Source: RYN-230 sp963717125 (GTDB taxonomy: Bacteria; Actinomycetota; Actinomycetes; Streptosporangiales; Streptosporangiaceae). From it: DNA of 64,000 nt. A program made the position numbers and the translations under genes. Location: the NCBI GenBank assembly GCA_963717125.1, contig CAVQVG010000018.1:62001-126000 (forward strand). The letters run 5' to 3'. The stretch's first letter is position 1. The number at the start of each line of letters is the position of its first letter. Positions 60,182 to 64,000 of the stretch are shown piece by piece. A model generated the notes under the pieces. That model was not told the origin of the DNA, made no database searches, and saw only the letters and a program-made list of their open reading frames with translations.

Positions 60182-61519
60182 TCAACTGGTGCTGCTGCGG
60201 CCGCGCCGGGTCAGCGCGTCCACGGTTACCGCGGCCAGCAGCACCAGCGCGGTCCACATCAGCTGGGCCGTGGCGGTCAGCCCGAGCAACTGCAAGCCGT
60301 TCGCGATCACGCCGACCACCAGGCCGCCGAGCAGCGCGTCCATCATCTTGCCGCGCCCGCCGAACAGGCTGGTACCGCCGATGACCGCGGCCGCCACCGC
60401 GTTCAGCACGTTCTGGCCGCCCTGCACGCTGCTGGAGATCGAGCCCAGGTACGAGGCGTAGATGATGCCGGTGATGCCCGCGGTCATGCCGCACAGCGCG
60501 AACGCGATCACCCGGATCCGGTTGGTGTTCACCCCGGCCCGGCGGGCCGCCTCGGCGTTGCCGCCGATCGCGTACACGTAGCGACCGAACCGGGTGCGGC
60601 CGAGCAGCACGGTGTAGACGACCAGGATGCCCAGCACGATCAGCACCACCCAGGGCAGCCCGCGCACCGGGATGAACGTGTGGCTGCGGTTGGTGTTGCC
60701 GATCAGCACGACCACGATGCCGGCCACCGCGATCACCCCGATCTTCAGCAGCGTGATGCTGACCGGCGGGGCGACCAGGCCGTTGACCCGGCGCCGGCGG
60801 TCGCGCAGGAACATCATCGCGGCCGCGAGGGCGACCAGCACGATCATCACGATCCAGCTCGCCGCCGGGCTGAGGGCGCCTGCCTCGATGTCGTTGATCA
60901 CGTTGCTGTTCAGATTGATCACGCCGCCCAGGCCGAAGTGGCCGCTCGCGTTGATCAGGAACAGCAGCAGCCCGGACAGGCCGAGGAAACCGGCCAGCGT
61001 GACCACGAACGAGGGCAGCCGCAATCGGGTGATGATGAAGCCCTGCACGGCGCCGTAGAAAGCCGTCCCGGCCAGTGCGGCCAGCACCGCCGCCCACCAC
61101 GGCACGTTCTCGTTGACCAGCCACAGCGCGACGACCGCGCCGCAGGCCGCGGTATAGCCGGCCGCGAGGTCGATCTCGCCGAGCAGCAGGACGAACACCT
61201 CGGCCATGCCCAGGGTGACGATGAACGCGGCCTGGGTCATCAGGTTGACCAGGTTGCCCGCGGACAGGAACAGCGAGTTCTTCAGCTGGAAGAACAGCAC
61301 GATCGCGACCAGGCCGACGATGACCGGCAGCGCGCCGCTCTCGCCGCTGCGGATCTGCTTGAGCCAGATCCGCAGGTACTCGGTGACCGAGCCGGCCATC
61401 AGCTCGGCTGGTGCCCCGGTGGCCACGGCTAGTTCCTCCGTGCTGCCGAACGCACTCTCGCTGCTGATCTCGTTCTGCTCTGAGGTGTGTTCTGGGGAAG
61501 GGGGATTCGTCGATGTCAA
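60182..61519 (-). CDS. Sugar ABC transporter permease (XylH/RbsC type)
   Basis: 445 aa with 10-11 helices of the BPD_transp_2 family: SGALPVIVGLVAIVLFFQLK, TQAAFIVTLGMAEVFVLLLG, the EIDLAAG motif, FVVTLAGFLGLSGLLLFLIN and the coupling helix YAIGGNAEAARRAGVNTNRI. The EIDLAAGYTAA and GGNAEAAR sequences are typical of xylose/monosaccharide importers. Last gene of an operon of binding protein (62450), ATPase (61523) and permease; ends of ATPase and permease are 3 bp apart. Confidence 0.92.
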   Translation of the reverse strand: MTSTNPPSPEHTSEQNEISSESAFGSTEELAVATGAPAELMAGSVTEYLRIWLKQIRSGESGALPVIVGLVAIVLFFQLKNSLFLSAGNLVNLMTQAAFIVTLGMAEVFVLLLGEIDLAAGYTAACGAVVALWLVNENVPWWAAVLAALAGTAFYGAVQGFIITRLRLPSFVVTLAGFLGLSGLLLFLINASGHFGLGGVINLNSNVINDIEAGALSPAASWIVMIVLVALAAAMMFLRDRRRRVNGLVAPPVSITLLKIGVIAVAGIVVVLIGNTNRSHTFIPVRGLPWVVLIVLGILVVYTVLLGRTRFGRYVYAIGGNAEAARRAGVNTNRIRVIAFALCGMTAGITGIIYASYLGSISSSVQGGQNVLNAVAAAVIGGTSLFGGRGKMMDALLGGLVVGVIANGLQLLGLTATAQLMWTALVLLAAVTVDALTRRGRSSTS

Positions 61520-61522
61520 TGG

Positions 61523-62326
61523 TCAGCCCTCCGCGCCACTCTTTGGGCCGCTCTGCGTGAGGCGGGCACCGTTGTCCGCGCCGGGGGTCCGGTGCGAGGC
61601 GCCCGTGGTCATCAGGTTGACGGCGGATGCGGTGTCGTAGTCCGCGGCCGGGCCGGCTGACACTAGCCGGCCCAGGTACAGCACGGCCAGCCGGTCGGCC
61701 ACCTGGAACACGTCGATCAGGTTGTGCGAGACCACGATGACCCCGATGCCGCGCCGGGCCAGCCGGGTGATCAGGTCCAGGACCAGGGCGGTCTGCGAGA
61801 CGCCGAGCGCGGCGGTCGGCTCGTCCATGATCACGAGCTTGGCTTCGAGCATCACCGCCTTGGCCACCGCCACCGCCTGCCGCTGGCCGCCGGACAGCGA
61901 CCCGACCGGCTGGCGGATGTTGCGGACGGTGGTGACCCGCAGGTCGCTGAGCGTGCGCTGGGCGGTGGTCTCCATCGTCACCTCGTCCAGCAGCAGGTGC
62001 CGCCGGGCCTCGTGGCCGAGCAGCATGTTCTGCACGATGTCCAGGTTGTCGCACAGCGCGAGGTCCTGGTACACGGTGGCGATCCCGGCCTGGGTGGCGT
62101 CCTTCGGGGTGCGGAAGTGCGCCCGCTGCCCCTGCCAGACAATCTCGCCGTGCGACGGCTCCCAGATGCCGGAGATGGTTTTGATCAGGGTCAACTTGCC
62201 CGCCCCGTTGTCCCCGACCAGGGCAGTGACCTGCCCCGCCGGGATGTCGAGGTCGATCCCGTTGAGCGCCTGCACCGGGCCGAAGTTCTTCCCGATGCCG
62301 CGCAACTGAAGTAGCGGCCCGTCCAT
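61523..62326 (-). CDS. Sugar ABC transporter ATPase with altered Walker A
   Basis: 267 aa from ATG 62326 (AAAGGAA upstream). One ATPase domain only, as in actinobacterial XylG-like importers. Walker A reads GDNGAGKLTLIK: the Ser/Thr after the catalytic Lys, which binds Mg-ATP, is Leu (codon TTG; TCG would be Ser). Otherwise complete: Q-loop ATVYQDLALCDN, signature GSLSGGQRQAVAVAKAV, Walker B AKLVIMDEPTAALGV, switch VVSHNL. A single C-to-T change would explain it. ATP hydrolysis is probably impaired; the energy source for the adjacent permease is then doubtful. Confidence 0.9.
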   Translation of the reverse strand: MDGPLLQLRGIGKNFGPVQALNGIDLDIPAGQVTALVGDNGAGKLTLIKTISGIWEPSHGEIVWQGQRAHFRTPKDATQAGIATVYQDLALCDNLDIVQNMLLGHEARRHLLLDEVTMETTAQRTLSDLRVTTVRNIRQPVGSLSGGQRQAVAVAKAVMLEAKLVIMDEPTAALGVSQTALVLDLITRLARRGIGVIVVSHNLIDVFQVADRLAVLYLGRLVSAGPAADYDTASAVNLMTTGASHRTPGADNGARLTQSGPKSGAEG

Positions 62327-62449
62327 GGTGGCAGTTCCTTTGCTGCTGCTGGTGCGCGTCGGAGCCCGGCCCGCCGCAGCGGGCCGGGCTCCGTCTTCCG
62401 AGCTACCTGTCACCGCATGGTGTCCCGGCTGATGTCCCGGCTCAGCCGG

Positions 62450-63658
62450 TCAGCCGGAGATCCCCGCCGCGGTGCAGTCCTTCGCGTACTTGCCAGCGCA
62501 CAGCTGGGCGGCCGGCACGAACTTGTCCGCGATCACGGTCGAGTTCATGTTGGCCGTGGTGACCCACTCCGGGGTGAGCAGCACCGACTGGACCGAGGTC
62601 TTCGTCTGCGGGTCGGTGGTGGTCTCGTTGATCAGGCTGGCCGGGGGCGTGAGGCCGGCCCGGATGTACATGGCCAGCGCCGCGGCGGCCTGCGCCTCCA
62701 GGTAGATCGGCTTGTACACGGTGCCGCACTGGTAGCCGGTCAGGATGTTCTGCAGGCCAGTCAGCGTGGCGTCCTGGCCGGTGGTCGGGAACGTCTTCGC
62801 CTTGATGCCCTGGTTTTGCAGGTAGTGGATGATCGGGGCGCCGTTCTCGTCGTTGGGGATCAGCGCGGCGTTGATGTTCTTGTGCGCGGTGTACTGCTGC
62901 TGGAACTCGCTGAGCGCGGTCGGCGGGTCCCAGGTGCCGGCCGGGTTGCTCACGTCCTTCCAGCCGCTGCTGAACTTGGGCGCCAGCACCGCGTCATACC
63001 CCTGCGCGAACAGCGTCGCGTTGTTGTCGGTCGGCGCACCCTTCATGACGATGACCTGCGGCTTCTTCAAGCCCCAGGAGGACACGCAGCTGACCAGGCC
63101 CTGCCCGATCAGCTTGCCGACCTGCACGTTGTTGAAGCTGACGTAGTACTTGCGGGTGCCGCCCAGGGTCAGCCGGTCGTAGTCGATGACGGTGACGCCG
63201 TGCGCCTTGGCGTAGGACTCGATGTGCGCGCCGACGCCGGAGTCGAGCGGGTCGACGACCAGCACGCTGGCGCCCTTGGTGATCGCCGTCTGCGCGTCGC
63301 TGAACTGGGTCGCGTCGCTGCCGAGGGCGTTCTGCACGGTGAACTGCGAGGTCTTGAGCCCGGCCTTGGTGAAGGACTCCTTCAGGTAGGGCGCGTCGAA
63401 CTCGACGTAACGGGTGGACGACACGGTGTCCGGCAGGATCACGGCCACGTTGCCCTTGCCGCGGGCGGCGAGCGGCTTGAGCGTGGACATGGCGGACAGG
63501 CTGTTGTTCAGCTGGCTGAGCGAAAGCTGGGGTGCGGGGGCGGAGCTGCCGCTGGACGAGCTGGACGGCGAGCCGCCGCTGCTGCCGCAGGCGGCGATGA
63601 GCAGTGCCGCGCTGCCCGCACAGGCGGTCAGCGCAACTTTACGGGTGACTGAATGCAA
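62450..63658 (-). CDS. Sugar-binding lipoprotein of ABC importer (XylF-like)
   Basis: 402 aa; TTG start at 63658 preceded by GAGGTG. Lipoprotein signal with lipobox LLIAAC, then a Ser/Gly-rich stretch. Periplasmic-binding type 1 fold: GNVAVILPDTVSSTRYVEFD, APYLKESFTKAGLKTSQFTV, VLVVDPLDSGVGAHIESYAK, VTVIDYDRLTLGG, IIHYLQNQGIKAKTFPTTGQ, as in xylose-binding proteins. First gene of the sugar import operon. A 340-bp upstream region has the likely promoter. Confidence 0.91.
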   Translation of the reverse strand: MHSVTRKVALTACAGSAALLIAACGSSGGSPSSSSSGSSAPAPQLSLSQLNNSLSAMSTLKPLAARGKGNVAVILPDTVSSTRYVEFDAPYLKESFTKAGLKTSQFTVQNALGSDATQFSDAQTAITKGASVLVVDPLDSGVGAHIESYAKAHGVTVIDYDRLTLGGTRKYYVSFNNVQVGKLIGQGLVSCVSSWGLKKPQVIVMKGAPTDNNATLFAQGYDAVLAPKFSSGWKDVSNPAGTWDPPTALSEFQQQYTAHKNINAALIPNDENGAPIIHYLQNQGIKAKTFPTTGQDATLTGLQNILTGYQCGTVYKPIYLEAQAAAALAMYIRAGLTPPASLINETTTDPQTKTSVQSVLLTPEWVTTANMNSTVIADKFVPAAQLCAGKYAKDCTAAGISG

Positions 63659-64000
63659 GGGAACCCACCTCACTGTGGCGGAAACATGTCGGGGTCCTGC
63701 GGGGGCAGGTTCTGACTGCCGTGTTTCGCGAGCCCCCCATCTATCTGGGGAAACAGTAGGACGACGGTAATAAACAGAGCCGTAAACATTTCTGTCACGT
63801 CGTGAAAAAACCATTAATAATCGCAGCTTGGTGCGTACCGTCCGGTTCGCCGTCGGCTCGGTGCGCTGCGCGCTGAGGTGTCGCTATGTGGTGAGAAAGT
63901 GCACGTATTTGGACACAACTCACCGCGCAACATGGGCTGGGGGGTCTGCGGGGCCTGCTGGGGGTGGGCGGTGTGCGGGGTTGTTGGAGTGCGCTTAGCG
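63659..64000. other. Intergenic region to the right window edge
   Basis: 342 bp. The 63770-63830 part is AT-rich and probably holds the promoter of the sugar importer (transcribed leftwards). No complete gene or strong repeat is seen. The last ~100 bp (GTGGTGAGAAAG, GGGTTGTTGGAG) are not coding in any convincing frame. Confidence 0.5.

Overview
The window is high-GC actinomycete DNA (strong G/C third-position bias, frequent GTG starts). PF04672 (Methyltransf_19, formerly DUF574) methyltransferases, DUF397 and anti-sigma-type ATPase remnants, sedolisins and a MocR regulator suggest a soil actinomycete of the Streptosporangiales/Streptomycetales kind. No rRNA, tRNA, CRISPR array or integrase is visible. 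Single-base frameshifts are common; some may be sequencing errors, but clear deletions and gene remnants show that real decay also occurs.

Left part (1-18 kb): a RodZ-like protein cut by the window edge, a DesK/NarL-type two-component pair, VOC proteins, a secreted beta-helix protein, lexA with an unusual palindrome upstream, a wax-ester-synthase/DGAT, several acetyltransferases, GtrA, MarR, an enoyl-CoA hydratase, an EamA exporter divergent from its likely MocR regulator, and a large sacsin-type Hsp90-like ATPase. Middle part (18-35 kb): an ankyrin protein behind an SD-masking hairpin, a Tet(M)/Otr(A)-like ribosomal protection GTPase behind an overlapping leader ORF, an MBL hydrolase, a spermidine-synthase-like protein, a secreted trypsin-like protease next to a serpin lipoprotein, a sedolisin, and a kinase/regulator/ABC-transporter block.

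At 34.98-42.98 kb lies an island of about 8 kb, AT-richer in its left half. It separates the N-terminal piece of a PF04672 methyltransferase gene (ending at the conserved WLGG) from its downstream piece (starting GGKDN). The island carries small hypothetical genes, a GmrSD-like type IV restriction gene (DUF262 + DUF1524) interrupted by one in-frame amber codon, a 2H phosphoesterase, a helix-turn-helix/TPR-type regulator split at an ATGA junction, four TGCA boxes spaced exactly 11 bp apart, and a tightly packed operon of an intact PF04672 methyltransferase, an HTH protein and small proteins. Other methyltransferase copies and fragments flank it, so the locus looks like a recombination hotspot.

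Right part (43-64 kb): a cell-envelope cluster (processive GT2 glycosyltransferase, a multidomain peptidoglycan hydrolase and two membrane-anchored proteins), a gap holding an SOS-box-like sequence, a frameshifted MFS gene, TauE/SafE, MmcQ/YjbR, an aldo/keto reductase, a TetR-MFS drug-efflux operon, an alpha/beta hydrolase, and a sugar ABC transporter (binding lipoprotein, ATPase, permease) whose ATPase has Leu instead of Ser/Thr after the Walker A lysine.
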